Below are positions 25,629 to 37,524 of a stretch of DNA of 64,000 nucleotides, piece by piece. This DNA is from Heligmosomoides polygyrus polygyrus (taxonomy: Eukaryota > Nematoda > Chromadorea > Rhabditida > Heligmosomidae): NCBI GenBank assembly GCA_947396885.1, contig OX377203.1:28709253-28773252 (forward strand), read 5' to 3'. Both the position numbers and the translations under genes were made by a program. The notes under the pieces are model-generated. The model was not told the DNA's origin. It searched no databases and saw only the letters and a program-made list of their open reading frames with translations. Within the stretch, counting starts at the first letter, position 1. Each line of letters starts with the position of its first letter.

Positions 25629-26182
25629 ACTTACCTATTTCCCTCCCTTAAAAATTCCTGAAATATAAAAAGATTTTAATACGGCTATGAAGAGGCTGGA
25701 GCATGTTGCACTACTTTAAAAATTGGAATGGGCTGCCCCCCCCTCCGATAGAAATTGCCCCAATCCAGGTTCGTAGGAGCAGTTCCAGAGTGCATTTCCA
25801 TCACATTCACTGTCTACCGGTTTCGTAACAGTAGAGTGCTTTTCCTTAGCGTTCACCGTGAAACAGTGCGTGTCGTGATTGCACAACACACCGCTGACGC
25901 AATTTTAGATTACGGTAAGTCGGCACTGCATTTTCCGTAATCTAGATTCTTGTGTTCGAAGTAGGCAAATCTTTTTCTGCTATTCTTCAGATCAAGCTAA
26001 GGTATGGTATTATACCTCTTTTGAATGCCAGCTTGCTGATCTAGGTAATAGGACAGTTTGCTAGTGTCTGTGTTGACTGATCAACTGATTAATTGACTGA
26101 AAAGAAATAGGTGTTATGGCGCGATTGCGTACACCACATATCTGTAACTCTCGTCACTCTATCGCGAAGTATAAACAGGGCC

Positions 26183-26331
26183 TTAGGCCCTGTTCATACT
26201 TCGCGATAAGAGTGACTGGAGCGACTGGGCGATGGACGGAGTACGTAATTATTTAATTATTTACACCACACTACGTCTCTCGCCCCAGTGGCTCCAGTCG
26301 CTCTTGTCGCTCGAAGTATGAACAGGCCCTC
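26183..26331. mobile_element. Palindromic MITE, GGGCCTGTTCATACTTCG family
   Basis: Ends AGGCCCTGTTCATACTTCG and, inverted, AGGGCCTGTTCATACTTCG about 150 bp apart. A second partial end immediately to its left (26161-26182) makes a head-to-head hairpin around 26183. Confidence 0.6.
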
Positions 26332-27777
26332 AAGGCCCCACACACTTCTGCGGCAACGCAGCGGCGCTATCCTTAACCATAGGGCAGGGACGCAGAGATC
26401 ATCGTCGGCGGCGTCTCGCCGCAAAATTGTGCGGACGGCCTTCACGGATCGATTAGTCTCGAGCGAGCGCCCAGGGAAGATCGATACGTATGATTTGCCC
26501 GAGCGAACAGTCGCTCCTGTCAAGGACTCTAAAGAGGCCCTTCTACGCCTGGCCCGTACGAAGACAATGTTTCGAAAACTAATAGGTGTTATGGCGCAAT
26601 TGCGTACACCACTTGTACCGTCACCTATTGGAAACTATAAAATTGGCCCACTTTCTGGACCCCTCCAGGCTAAGGATTCCAGCAACAACACTTCGAGGGC
26701 TGTCTATACCTCTCCCAAAAACCCGAGTCCCGGCGTCCTGTATACTATTCCCTTCGTACACCGCCGTGCAAGGAAGGGGACGCCAACCTACTCATACACC
26801 ACGTTATGCAGCACGCGCGATGCGAAAAAGTATGCCAAAGGTGCCGTTTACACTTCCAACGCTGAGTATCGCGATCCGTTTCATCGCACTGGGCGGAGAG
26901 GCATTTCTCGCACATCCGTAGGGAATGAGTGGGGCAAGGACGTGCCATCGAAGACAAGATTATCGCTGGTAGCAATAGCGATTACTGGTTCAATGTGTTT
27001 GATTCACGAGGAGGTACTAGGAGCACAAAACAGAACGACGGGTAGTTTACTTGATGTCCATCTCGATTACAAATCATCCCAATATATAGGGCTAATGCCT
27101 ACTACTAACGATAAGATTCCCAGTAACAGCTTGCGGCACTATGAAGATGCAAAAAGAACATCTTACAAATTTTTGCTAATAATCCGGTAATCGGTCCAAT
27201 AGCAATTAAGTTTTTTGTCGAACAAAGTTTCGCCACGCATCTATTCCTCAAACGTCAATGAGAAAGTACTTGTCTTGTCAATGATAATTCTCGAAACCAG
27301 AATATGTTCAACACCTCATAGGATGCCATCCCTTTGATCTAAAATACATAAAAAATAATGCCCCAGTGCTCTTTAAGTTACCAGCCCAAGAAAGCGAGTT
27401 AATGTCACTGCAGCTTCCAGTCATTTTATCCGCGAATGGGCAGCTGAAGCCTATTTTCACACTTTGTAATTTGCTCGTTATCCCTTTTTATGTTGCTTAG
27501 CCATTTCCCCAAAATACTCCGTTGTTCGTTTTTGTTCGGTTTTGAAATTTCAACCGCTCATCCATGTTATCGTGAATGTTGCTGGTTTCGGTAGGCGGAT
27601 GTTGCACCTGTTTTTGTGCAACGTCACGCCGATTCATGAGTTGACAAACCGCGGTGTGGTTTCAGACGCCGCAAACTCGTCCACATGGGGCGGGGCGAGC
27701 AGGGCGGGGAATGAGAGGCGGGCGGGGGTATGTAAATACTGCACTCCCGCGTTCCACCTAGACCAGCTCTGATGGAC
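26332..27777. other. Intergenic; longest open frame of the window is unassigned
   Basis: A 300-codon plus-strand frame (26288-27190) starts inside the MITE at 26183-26331 and repeats the MITE-associated block GCGTACACCAC near 26604. It resembles no family I know, and I do not call it a gene. No other feature recognised. Confidence 0.3.
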
Positions 27778-27779
27778 AA

Positions 27780-27845
27780 TCTTACTATATATAAAAGAGT
27801 AGTAGTAGTGTGCGTGTCTAGTCCGTCCGTCCGTCCGTCCGTCAC
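27780..27845 (+). mobile_element. Helitron-like 5' terminus
   Basis: TCTTACTATATATAAAAG followed by a (GTCC)n microsatellite (about 27821-27842). TC plus CTACTATATATAA next to GTCC/GTCT repeats recurs at 38145 and 39153 on the minus strand and resembles Helitron 5' ends. The 3' end was not found. Confidence 0.45.
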
Positions 27846-28099
27846 AACTGGAGTGGGGGCACGGTGTATTGGCGATATTCAACGATAGCTGGGGACATTC
27901 GAGGTCGCCAAACACGAACCTGAACTTCGTTTTTGAAGTTTCGATTGCCATCAATCAATATTGATACAATTATCGATTTTTTGTGTTATTCAAGCGGTCC
28001 GAAATTTCAGCTCTAGGGGTAGTCGAGGTCACTGAAGGGTAGTCGATGAATGTTTTGTATTAGTCTCTAATAGCATTTTAGTCTTATCGCCCGATTATA

Positions 28100-28285
28100 A
28101 TGAAAAATGATGTTCTCTGAATATTTCATGGCATTCAAAAATGTTAGAGTTTACGATCATGTTATAATTTATCTGGAAGACATGCGGCACAGATCTACCG
28201 ATCCTGGAGCAGTGGAAGGTGTGGTTGACCTGAGTGCGAATCGAAATTGAGATCCTCTGGGCCTTGCCCGACTGCGTCATCTGTG
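28100..28285 (-). repeat. Degenerate SINE remnant
   Basis: The minus strand carries GACGCAGTCGGGCAAGGC and a body with GATCGGTAGATCTGTGCCG, resembling the window's SINE at low identity. Confidence 0.35.
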
Positions 28286-28529
28286 GAAAGAACACTTCAT
28301 TTTAATTTATGGGTTTAAATTCCTCGTAGTGTGGTTTACGATCATGTTTGGGACTATAGAGAATCGTCTGCACAAGCCGTTGAGCAGCGCTTCCAAACAT
28401 GAGTATCAAGTTTTGCTAAATTCTTGTTCGAGCCGGCTCCAAATTCACCAGATATCGGACAGCAATTATTAATCCGCTCAGCCCTGACGACATCTCGTTG
28501 TTCAGCATCTGAAGTAATAGGGAAACACA

Positions 28530-28990
28530 TTTAACGGCTAGCGATTTAAGGATTTCGACGAATTAATGGCATTTTTACTGAAAATCCATCTTAACGCTCA
28601 ACAAAGCTCTTCAGAAATTTAGCGGAATTTTCCGCGGAGTTTTCTGGCTTTGCGCTTGATCGAAGAGCTGTCGATATATTTGCTGTTCGTGCGCGGCACG
28701 AGTTCTTGGCAAGCTGGAAGCTTGTTTTAAAAATAAGAAAAATATTAATTTTGTAGCCAGAGGAACAAAAAAAAAATCGCGATTCAGATAGCATATTCAT
28801 TTTTTGCTCCTGTATGAAACAAAAAAAATACAGAACTTGTGTGAAACGTTTGCACTATTTTTTTTCGTTTGAAACAACGGCACGCGGATTTTGTAACTTT
28901 TTAGAATTTTTAACGATTTTACGGAAATTTAAGAAAAATCGTTGTTAAAAAAATTTGTTACGAAATATAGCGCGCAGAGTTTAACGGCCA
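28530..28990. mobile_element. hAT-like non-autonomous remnant
   Basis: Subterminal TTTAACG / CGTTAAA motifs throughout, and a right end GGCCACCTCTG matching the right end of the hAT element at 31747. The left end is eroded and I found no target duplication. Confidence 0.4.
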
Positions 28991-29898
28991 CCTCTGGTAT
29001 GAACAATGTCAACACGACGCAAATCAGTGCTCATAGCATCGAGCTTTGCTGTGACACTGAACCTTGCCAACGCCGGAATTCGTTGCATTACGGCGCTGCA
29101 AAGCGACGAGATTGACGACTTTGTTCACACTGCAGGTCGTCACATCGATGACGCTGAGAATACAGTAAGGCCAAGACTCCTTGAGGGAAGATGTAGGGAA
29201 CAGGGGTGTGCGTAAATGAAATTCGAAATTTCATAAATCGTAAATCGTAAACCGTAAATCATAAGAGTCTCCTGAACTGTAGTGCAGTACAACTAAATTT
29301 CCGGAAGCTTTTCCTGCTAACGTTAATCAGATGTGATTCAATATTTATTTAACTGTTGTGTTATTTTCAGCTTATGCTGAACAGTTTTCTTACCAAATTA
29401 TTTCTTTTTCGCGGCTTCTCGCTAGTGAAACATCTTTCAAGCCAAACCAAACGCGTTTCGAGAAAGCCAGAAAACTGTACATTCAAAAACTATACTTAAG
29501 CCTATGCATCGCATTCCAGCAAAAAGCATGTCGTGAAGGGGAGCAGCATTGGTAGGTGGAAGCACGCCAGCCAATAATAACCAGAGCACAGATCGAACAT
29601 ATACCAGCCGATCAGGGCACCGACTGTACACGCCCTTTCTGAATCAGGGGTGCACGTTTAACGATTAACGATTTAACGAATTTAACGAATTAACGGCATT
29701 TTTCGTTAAAATCTGGCTTAGCGATTTAACGGAAATTTTTAGGAATTTAACGGAATTTTTAACGAACATTTTTCTCAGTGAGTTTATCACATTTACCTTC
29801 AGTATTCTCTAATGTTGCAGATCCCATCCTCCCAACTAAGACTGTTCCTGGAAAACTACTGAAATCAGCACGAATATTTTGATGTTTTTACCAATTCG

Positions 29899-30540
29899 GT
29901 ACTATCGTACTTAGTGTACCGCACTAAATCTTGTTCAAAATAGGTCTACTAAGGGTAATCTGCCATGAGAAGAACGAATATCACAGTCGTTTTTTTTGCG
30001 GAAATGCCGTATAAGCCCGCTGTATTGAGCTCGAATCACCCAAGGCCTTGCGAAATAGCGCACGCTAGGAACAGACGCACAGTGCGCGCCTCCTACTGAT
30101 GCGCACTATTTCGCCGTCTTTAGTCTGCAGCAGAGTTTAGTCAAGGGCAGAAGCCTTGAAATCTTCCGAGACCGAGAGTTCCCTCCCTTGCCCAATTCGG
30201 AAGAAAATAAGACCCGAATCTGTGATCGAAAAGATGAGATAAGACTGCATCTACATTCGCTGTGTGTATCTAGTTGCCAAGCCTGCACGCCACGGCATGC
30301 TGTGGTAACTCCCCCCCCCCCCCTCGAAGACGGCCGCGAATGCGTGCTGGTTGGGGGCGGAGTCTCTGCGTCTCTTACCAGCGCGCGCTATTTCGCGAGG
30401 CCTTGGGTGATTCAAACTTAATATAGTGGGCTTATAAGGCGCAAAAAACGACTATGATATTCGTTCTTCCCATGGCAGATTACCCTAGTAGACCTATTTT
30501 GAACAAGATTTAGTGCGGTACATTAAGTACAATAGTGCCA
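29899..30540. mobile_element. Long-TIR MITE, copy 2
   Basis: Same family as 17658-18345: ends GGTACTATCGTAC and, inverted, GGCACTATTGTAC, followed by CCGCACTAAATCTTG. Flanks ACCAATTC and ATCAATTC suggest a decayed target duplication. It has a 13-C run at 30311-30323, and is nested in the hAT element. Confidence 0.65.
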
Positions 30541-30588
30541 TCAATTCAATTCGTTTTGAATTTTTAGAAATAATGCATTTTGGGGGTA

Positions 30589-30858
30589 CGTGTAGCGCAG
30601 TCGGAGGTGCTGGTTGTCGCGTGCACCCTATACCAGGTTGCTGGTCCTTCTCCGGGATTTCCCGACAAGGCCAACCAAGCCTTCGATCCCTCTGGGGTCG
30701 GTGAATTGGTACCGAACTTGCCTGGGAAGGACAGAGCGCTGATTGCTTCATCGGCTGGCCACCGCAAGCCATTGTCTCCAGGGTATCCCGTAGAAGTAGA
30801 AAGAGCGGCGTATCCCAGAAGGACTGAGTATCGCCATCCTTTATCCTTATCCTTTAAT
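30589..30858 (+). repeat. tRNA-derived SINE nested in hAT element
   Basis: GTGTAGCGCAGTCGGAGG head and a TATCCTTATCCTTTA tail. It interrupts the hAT transposase just before its surviving C-terminal segment. Confidence 0.85.
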
Positions 30859-31108
30859 GTACTTTGGAGCTAGAAATTTCTTCGCCGAGTCCCCGAGCAG
30901 GTCAACGGATCCACAAAGATACTGGTCTATCCTCGTAAGATATGCCTATTCCCACCCGGCGCTGCACATCTCAGAATACTTTTGCCCACCTGGAGCAGTC
31001 GAGACGGAGCGAATGCTTTCGGCCGCTGGAGGTATTCAACGAATTTTAAGCTATTTTACAAAAACCCTAATAACAAAAAATAGGAAAGCTACCTTTCCTG
31101 CACGTTAA
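30857..31108 (+). pseudogene. hAT transposase C-terminal (dimerisation) fragment
   Basis: 84 codons including the diagnostic motif ETERMLSAAGG, the counterpart of the SERxFSxAG box of hAT transposases, preceded by DPQRYWSILVRYAYSHPAL. It starts immediately after the nested SINE and ends in a stop; the N-terminal BED/zinc-finger and catalytic parts are missing. Confidence 0.8.
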
Positions 31109-31755
31109 CCCGAAGACGGCGTGTAACACCTTCTCGGCAGTGTGGGACCGTGTGACACGATGTCGTATCATTGTTCCGACGTTGCAAAAATATGATTGGT
31201 CCCACGCACCAGGCACTCAAAAATTTTGCGTTCGTCAAAGTGTTAACATTCCACTGAAGGGGTTTTTACTGTATTTTTTATTAATTCTTTCTGTACTTAA
31301 TGGGCTGGTGCCTGCACGGAGATTGCACATGTTCGTAGAACAGTCTAACAAAAGAACTGGAAAGGGTGGAACTCCGGGTACCTGCCTGATCGCACATTTC
31401 AGGATGCATTACCGATGATCATCTTGCCTTGAATGGTAATTCCATAGCTGTCTTTATTCTATACCCTGTAGATAATTTGTTGCTGAAGGGTTGTTTATTT
31501 TTCTGTGTTCGTTGATGACGATTTGTTTATTTTACATCGCAGTGTTACACTCCATTCCTTGAACGTTAGCTGTTGACCTCTTGAAGTTGAAACGTATAAG
31601 GTTTTCTTTTTTTCAGTTGAAATAATGATTTACAGCCAAATGTATTTTTTAACGAAATTTAACGATTTACCGGAAATTTAACGAAAATTTTCCGTTAAAA
31701 AATTTCGTTAAGAAAATTTAACGCCCAGAATTTCGTGTGCACCTCTGTTCTGAAT

Positions 31756-34700
31756 GACATGCCCATTCAATGCGGTCCGATTGGATGGGGCGTTCCCATA
31801 TCACAATGCTGCCCGTCTTCGCGACATATACCGAGACACTAGTGGGTTATCCTTTGCGCATGAGTGTAGCAATTTTCTAGACCCCGCTTCCAATCACGAG
31901 TGATGTTCAATCTTGGATTTGCGTCAATTCTATTCGGCAGGATTAGCATGTATTTGTTACAAACAGAGTGACTCGACGTTATTACCAAACAGGACATGGA
32001 GCTGGAATACTCGTCTCTTTTCCTCCAAGGAACTGTATCCAGTGTCCTTTTATTATTTAGTTATTTATTTATTCAATACGCTGCATTAGTCAGTCATACG
32101 AAAGATAAATATAAACAAAACACAGATTATGGGTTGAAATGGAACAACCTTCGGTAGTAGGAATGCGATATGGCTTGCTAACTCTGGACCGGAAACGGAG
32201 GAGGCCACCTCCCCAGTCTCCTAGGCAGGAGCTTATTTTTTTAAACATTGTATTGCACTTGTTTCCCCTCTTGAACCTGTCCGGTTCCAAATGGGAGCCT
32301 TTACAATTTTGGAGAAATGGAAAAGTTGCTTAGCGAAGAGAAAAGTCGGACTCAAGAAGCCCGTGAACAGAACGTATTGTACAAAACAGTAGCATATCAG
32401 ATCATCAAAAATCAACTCTAAACGGGAGTGGGAATGAGCTATAAGGGGGACCATTAGAGTGGGCACATCTTTATAACCCGGTCCACCTAAATATGGTCAC
32501 CAGTTGGTTGTTGATCAAAGATCACGTTTAATAAAATCTACGATTTACGACCCAAAGTGTCGTAAATCGTAAATCGTAAAAAAGACAAAAAAAAGCCGTA
32601 AATCGCAATTACGCACACCCATGGTCGCATCTGTGATTTAAGTGATCGACCTTCGTACCTTTCAAAGACAACGGATTTCTGCTAACATCCTTCGCTTCCA
32701 TCAAGTCGCGGCACACCATTTCTGTTGTTCTACACTCAAAATTGAGCTCAACTCACAATTCAGGACATTTTAAGCTCTCCCACTTCACCGCATGGAGCGA
32801 CGTTGTATGTCGGGTAAAAGCCGTGTGTGGTAAATCGATGAGAAACCCAACAAAGACGATTTCTCCCTGAAAGTCTTTAGACGAAGAATTCTTAGCAACA
32901 GATGACCACAGATGAAAAATCAGAGGAAAAGTGGAGCGGTGAGGCCAAATTCTCCAGGAGAAATGGTGCCCCACGGAAGCTGCGTACCATCGAAGTATTT
33001 GGAAACGAAGAAATTTGTCGGAGTACTAAGTGCCACGTCTTTACTGAAAAGTGGGGTGAACATCGAAGGGCAAAAGGATCCTGGATGAGAATGGCGACAG
33101 AACGAGGCGAGTCGATGTGATGGATGTTAAATCGCGTTAAATGCAGTGAAGGCGCGGCTACGGCCCTCTTCGGCTCTTCTTCCTGGACTTGCATCAAAAG
33201 TTGCCCTCTCGAGCAGTGAACGACTCGTGTTACAGCGATTACTTGTGCGTTCTCTGTTGATGAGAACAGAATCGACGATGACACCACGGCACTCAATTTG
33301 GTTGAGAGCCGAATCTCCCTCCCCGCACTTCGTTGAGGCTTTTTGCTCCACATTTGACTCCACCGTCTGAACCCACGATAAAAAGGAGAATATCGAACAG
33401 TCACCGGAAGTCGTCCTGATAGCTGTGCCTTCTTCAAGCAGCTGTGATAGGAGCAGCTTCTGACACGCGTTTAGTATGTTTATAACAATCTAAGAGACGA
33501 GAGTCGTCACTTCCGCGAGTCAGGATTGCTCCATGGTCGATCTCTGCTCTCATACATGGAGGCTATCCAGTGGGCTGAGTCTGTGTGGAAGGGAATAAAC
33601 TGGTGCACCGTCTTAAATCCTTTATTGGTCATTTTCTTTTTAAAATGTTTCTTGGTCACTTTTTTCCTGACTCTATGGAGCTAACAAAGGAAATAAATAG
33701 GTCACAGTGTTACGTTATAGCGTGTTATGCTGTTATAACGAGGAGATCCAGCGTTTCTGTAAACTATTGTATTCCAAAGGTATCGATTCATGAATCTAAA
33801 ACAGGCTGTAGAAGAAGGTCAAGGAAGGGGAAGGATAAGTTAGATTCGCACTTACATATATTACCAGCACAGTGGTGAACGCTGATACATCGGAATGGAA
33901 GAAGAACGAAGAAGAAGAGGGAGAAAGAGAAGGAATTTTTAGGATACACTTCCTGTTTTTGAATTTACAAGCTTTTCGTCATATTTTATGGTTTTTGCCT
34001 TCTGAATTTATGGGCATAATCTTAGATGGGACTGAATGTTCCGCCATTTTATTGGTTCAAATGTCCTGTCTTTGCTTTGATTTTCTTTGCTCCATTAATT
34101 GATGTGAGGTCTTAGTATGTACTATAAGGTATGTATGTAGAGAAAATAATTTTAAGTGCTGTTTTAAAAGCACCTATCCAAAGGCCAACTCTAAATAACA
34201 CGCAAGGTTCAACTGAAAACAGTGGTATTGAGATTTCAAAATTATAACCCAATCTAATTGACCTACAATTATGTTGCTCTCACAGTGACGTTTTCCTGAA
34301 TTTTTAAAAGGAGGAACTTACTAGTTTACTAGTTAGAGGAGAAATGCGACTGTGCACAGAATGAGGCAGAAAATATGTTCCGACAGTCCATGAGCCTTAA
34401 CTTGCCACTTATTCATAAATCGGAAACGTTTACCAACGATTTCTTGCAGCAGAGATGTGCCAGTCGTAACAGCTTTTTTCTTTGAAAAATTGAAAACAGC
34501 GGAAACTTCCGGTGCGACCTAATATTATGAAGAGTGGATCTTAGCCACTAACACAGAACGCTTTGAAAAAATTTGACGAACAGTTGGTAGACTCCTCGAA
34601 AAATCGAGAATTTTTGGCAAATCTCAATGGATAATTTTTAGTATCTGATGATCTACTGCCGGTTCAGTTGATAAAGAGATCCGGTAAGCCAGCTGTTTTC

Positions 34701-36650
34701 TTAGGGAGAGATATGCCGATCAGAATCTAAGAACAATGCATAGAAACCTGTTGAAAATGTCACCTACTGTGACAAATAAAGAGTTCTTACCCATCGAGAT
34801 CAACTCCAAATAAAGTATGAAAGTGCAAAAGTAATATATGAATTTAAAAGCTGAAAATTTTTGCTCGATTCTTCGTTATCGGCACAGTAGTCATGCAGCG
34901 CTATTTTTCGGATTTCTGAGAGAGCTTCCAGGGCAGAATCTCACCGTGTACAAGACGATCTCAAAAAGTACATATTCCAACAGATCATGAGCTCTTACTG
35001 CCCAATGGCTCGAAACTATGTAGAAGATTGCTACTGATGGATATCATTGGCAGAGACATATTATATGCGACAGATCTTGCCGTAGCTAAAATGTTTAGCT
35101 TTGAACGAAATTGAAGATAAATGAAAGGCTCGTCGGAAGTCTTCGGCCCGACTTACTACCGCACCTCAGGGATGTGAAGAATCAAAAGTAGACACGGGGC
35201 CCGGAGATATACAATGATACCATGCCAGCTAAGAATGGTAAGATGACAAACGCTGACGACGTAAGAAGCAGTTACGAGATACAACATTTACAACTTTCGT
35301 TACAATGCAGTGAGTAGAAGTCGGATCCGAATAGCGCATCATGGAGCGGAAGCGAAGTAGGCACGAGATGAGTCTTACTTGCGAAAAGGATCCGATGATG
35401 AGCAAGGCACCTTTCTAAGCACCGAAGTTGAATTGATATCACTCCATTTATTTTATTGTATGTAAAATGTTTAATCACCCAAGTGTTATTAAATCTTACT
35501 TTGTTCGTTCTTCTGTTCGTTCTAATACCGCAAGGCGTGGTCTCGAGAACCGTGCGTATGAGCGAGCAGCACCCAGGGGCCGGATTCATTAACGACTTAC
35601 AGCAATTTAACGGAGAAAATGCAGCCGAAATTCCCCAGGTCGAACGCAACTGTGATGTGCTAGAGTTCATCTAGTCCGACTTTGCCCACTACCTCATGCT
35701 CACACACACCGGACGCGAAAACCACCCTTCTTGAGACAACCCTTAACTTCGTCAACTACTGGTAATTTATCAAAATTAAGTAGATAGCACGTGAATGAGG
35801 TACCCAAAGGAAACCGCCGACTTAGCTCTCACATCCGTTGAAGCGTTTGTGTACAAGGAACTCAGTTGAGTCACTTCTTCCCCCTAATCATTCTCCCCGC
35901 AGGGTGCATTGTCGTGGTACCAGTGAACGGCAGCGTTTTCCTTTTTCCGGAATGACCCTCGAGGAGGTGAATGCTATATGACGGTAAGGGAAAGCTAAGT
36001 GATTTTACGAGCGCATTCGTTCGACAGCAGCGAAATGATGTGAGGCGAAAGTGAATCAGATTCAAAAACACTCGTCCCGCCAGACGAAGTTTGCCGCCGT
36101 CCGTGTCGTTTGTCCTCAACTGAACGTCTTTCTCTCCGATGGCTGTCTGTCAGTCGATTTGTTGGAGTGCAGCCAATGAAGGAGACCCTGGGAGATATCC
36201 CACAAGCGCAGCTAAGAATTTCGAAATCGCAGACAGAAAACCAGTGTGGTGGGTTGGAGGGAGCTACTGAAGCAGAGAATTGGAAATGCACTCGCTTCAT
36301 GACGCATGGGAATGCATCGAACAATGGAGGGACTTTTGCTCACTTGGAAGTTGTCAACGCGCAGTCTAGATGTGGATATGAGCACGCCCTTTTGAGGCTG
36401 GATGCTAGGTGCTCGATGAATTCTGCACGATAAATTCCACAGAGTAAGCAAACAAAGAAGGAAAGAACTAGTGAATGGATGGATTTGTGTTGGAGAAAAA
36501 GGCCAGAATTAAGATTAGAGAGAAAAGGCAGAAGTGAAGAAGAGATGAAATGATTTTGTTGCATAGAAAAATAAGAGACAGCTGGTGCAGAATTAGGGGT
36601 AAATCTATAAATAAAGTTCTTCAATTTCCCATGGTGTAAAACCTAATATT
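31756..36650. other. 4.9-kb intergenic stretch, no gene recognised
   Basis: 32523-32622 carries repeated CGTAAATCGTAAATCG blocks and an end GCACACCCATG that mirrors 29203-29265, so an older hAT-like element may have surrounded the 29645-31747 insertion. 32892-33437 and 36000-36440 are open on both strands but match nothing. 33895-33935 is purine-rich. I see nothing else. Confidence 0.35.
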
Positions 36651-36652
36651 AG

Positions 36653-37524
36653 GGTGTCCCATAATTTTCGGGGCTATCGTACCATTTTTATTAAAATTTA
36701 ATACAACAAGACAATGACAAAGGGTAGTTAGTCGACATGTTCTCCATCTGTAGCCACAACTGTTCTCCAAATTTTAGGTAGAGAGTTGATTGTATTCTCC
36801 CAGAAAGAAGCTGGCCTGCTGTCGATTCATTCGTCGATTGCGCACTGAACTTCTCTGTGAGCACCGTTTGTTCATGAAAAAGTGAGCAAGACTTCTGAAT
36901 GCTGCATAGTCACACAGGCTGATATCTGGTGAATACAAAGGATGTGCCACAATTTCGATGGACTCCTTCCTCATCGTCTCCTGCGTTCGTTTTGTTCGAT
37001 GCGGTCGTGCATTATTCATTAGCACACGAATAGTACAGAATCTCGTGTACTTCTGAAGCAGCTTCATTTCCAGCTTATCTTCAAGGAGCAAGTCTGCTGT
37101 AATCGTCTGTCCACTCTGAAAAAGCGAGTAGTGAACGACTTTGGTCCGATCGGTCTTCCAGTATGCTTCTTGTACGTAATGCTCTACATTCCCTTCCGGA
37201 AACGATTGAACCAATTTCACACTTTGACTTGCTGCAGGCGTTTGGACCTAACAAAGCATCGATAGCTTTGTGAGCAGCGTACGCAAACAGTCTAAAACGA
37301 AAGTGATGAAGGAGCAAGTCGCGATTTCGGCAGTCGGCAATTTCATTTTCAGGACATTGCCAAAGTGCCGGCAGTATGCCGTTAGGGGTATCGATAAGCT
37401 GTTGTGACATATATTCGAATCGCCTTGTTGCACCAAGAGAACATCCGGTTTGGGTCTTGTATAAAGAAGTTGTAGCGCGCTAAACACTCATCGTTCAAAT
37501 AGCATAGAAAATTATAGGACACCC
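36653..37524 (-). mobile_element. mariner-family element, inactive (copy with GGGTGTCC ends)
   Basis: Ends GGGTGTCCCATAATTTTC and, inverted, GGGTGTCCTATAATTTTC, next to TA on both sides. Minus-strand frames 36774-37487 are shifted pieces of a mariner transposase: NNARPH, then HPLYSPDISLCDYAAFRSL. The spacing between catalytic positions is 34 residues, but the second catalytic Asp is replaced by Asn (MNNARPH). At 872 bp it is shorter than a full mariner of about 1.3 kb. Confidence 0.85.
36774..37220 (-). pseudogene. mariner transposase C-terminal fragment
   Basis: 148 codons covering the second and third catalytic positions of the DD34D triad. The second is Asn instead of Asp and the N-terminal helix-turn-helix part is broken by frameshifts (frames 37081-37410 and 37248-37487). 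It cannot encode an active enzyme. Confidence 0.8.

Larger units (their letters stand above)
21754..25953. mobile_element. MULE-like element A, host of two nested insertions
   Basis: Flanked by the 9-bp direct repeat GTTCGAAGT (21745-21753 and 25954-25962). Inverted ends begin ACAAGAATCTAGATTACGG and run about 105 bp, the left one interrupted by element B. A 9-bp target duplication is typical of Mutator-like elements. No transposase is recognised in the interior (22917-24266 and 25638-25953), which holds a 42-bp minisatellite at about 23740-23935. Removing B and C leaves about 1.7 kb. Confidence 0.7.
29645..31747 (+). mobile_element. hAT-family DNA transposon, decayed, with two nested insertions
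   Basis: Flanked by the perfect 8-bp duplication TTCTGAAT (29637-29644 and 31748-31755). Ends are CAGGGGTGCACG and, inverted, CAGAGGTGCACACG, with TTAACG-rich subterminal repeats. The plus-strand frame at 30857-31108 holds a recognisable hAT C-terminal dimerisation segment: DPQRYW, then YSHPAL, then VETERMLSAAGG. The rest of the transposase is gone, replaced by a MITE (29899-30540) and a SINE (30589-30858). Not functional. Confidence 0.85.

Noticed and set aside
26288..27190. 300-codon open frame, the longest in the window
   Set aside because: It starts inside a MITE, resembles no family, has mixed composition without domain motifs and lacks a supporting context; likely chance openness.
32892..33437. 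181-codon minus-strand frame and overlapping plus-strand frames
   Set aside because: Open on both strands, no recognisable motif, no splice or poly(A) context.
35456..35674. Small secreted-protein candidate with a hydrophobic N-terminus
   Set aside because: Its C-terminal half matches a repeat block also found at 62.3 kb, and no splice or poly(A) context supports it.
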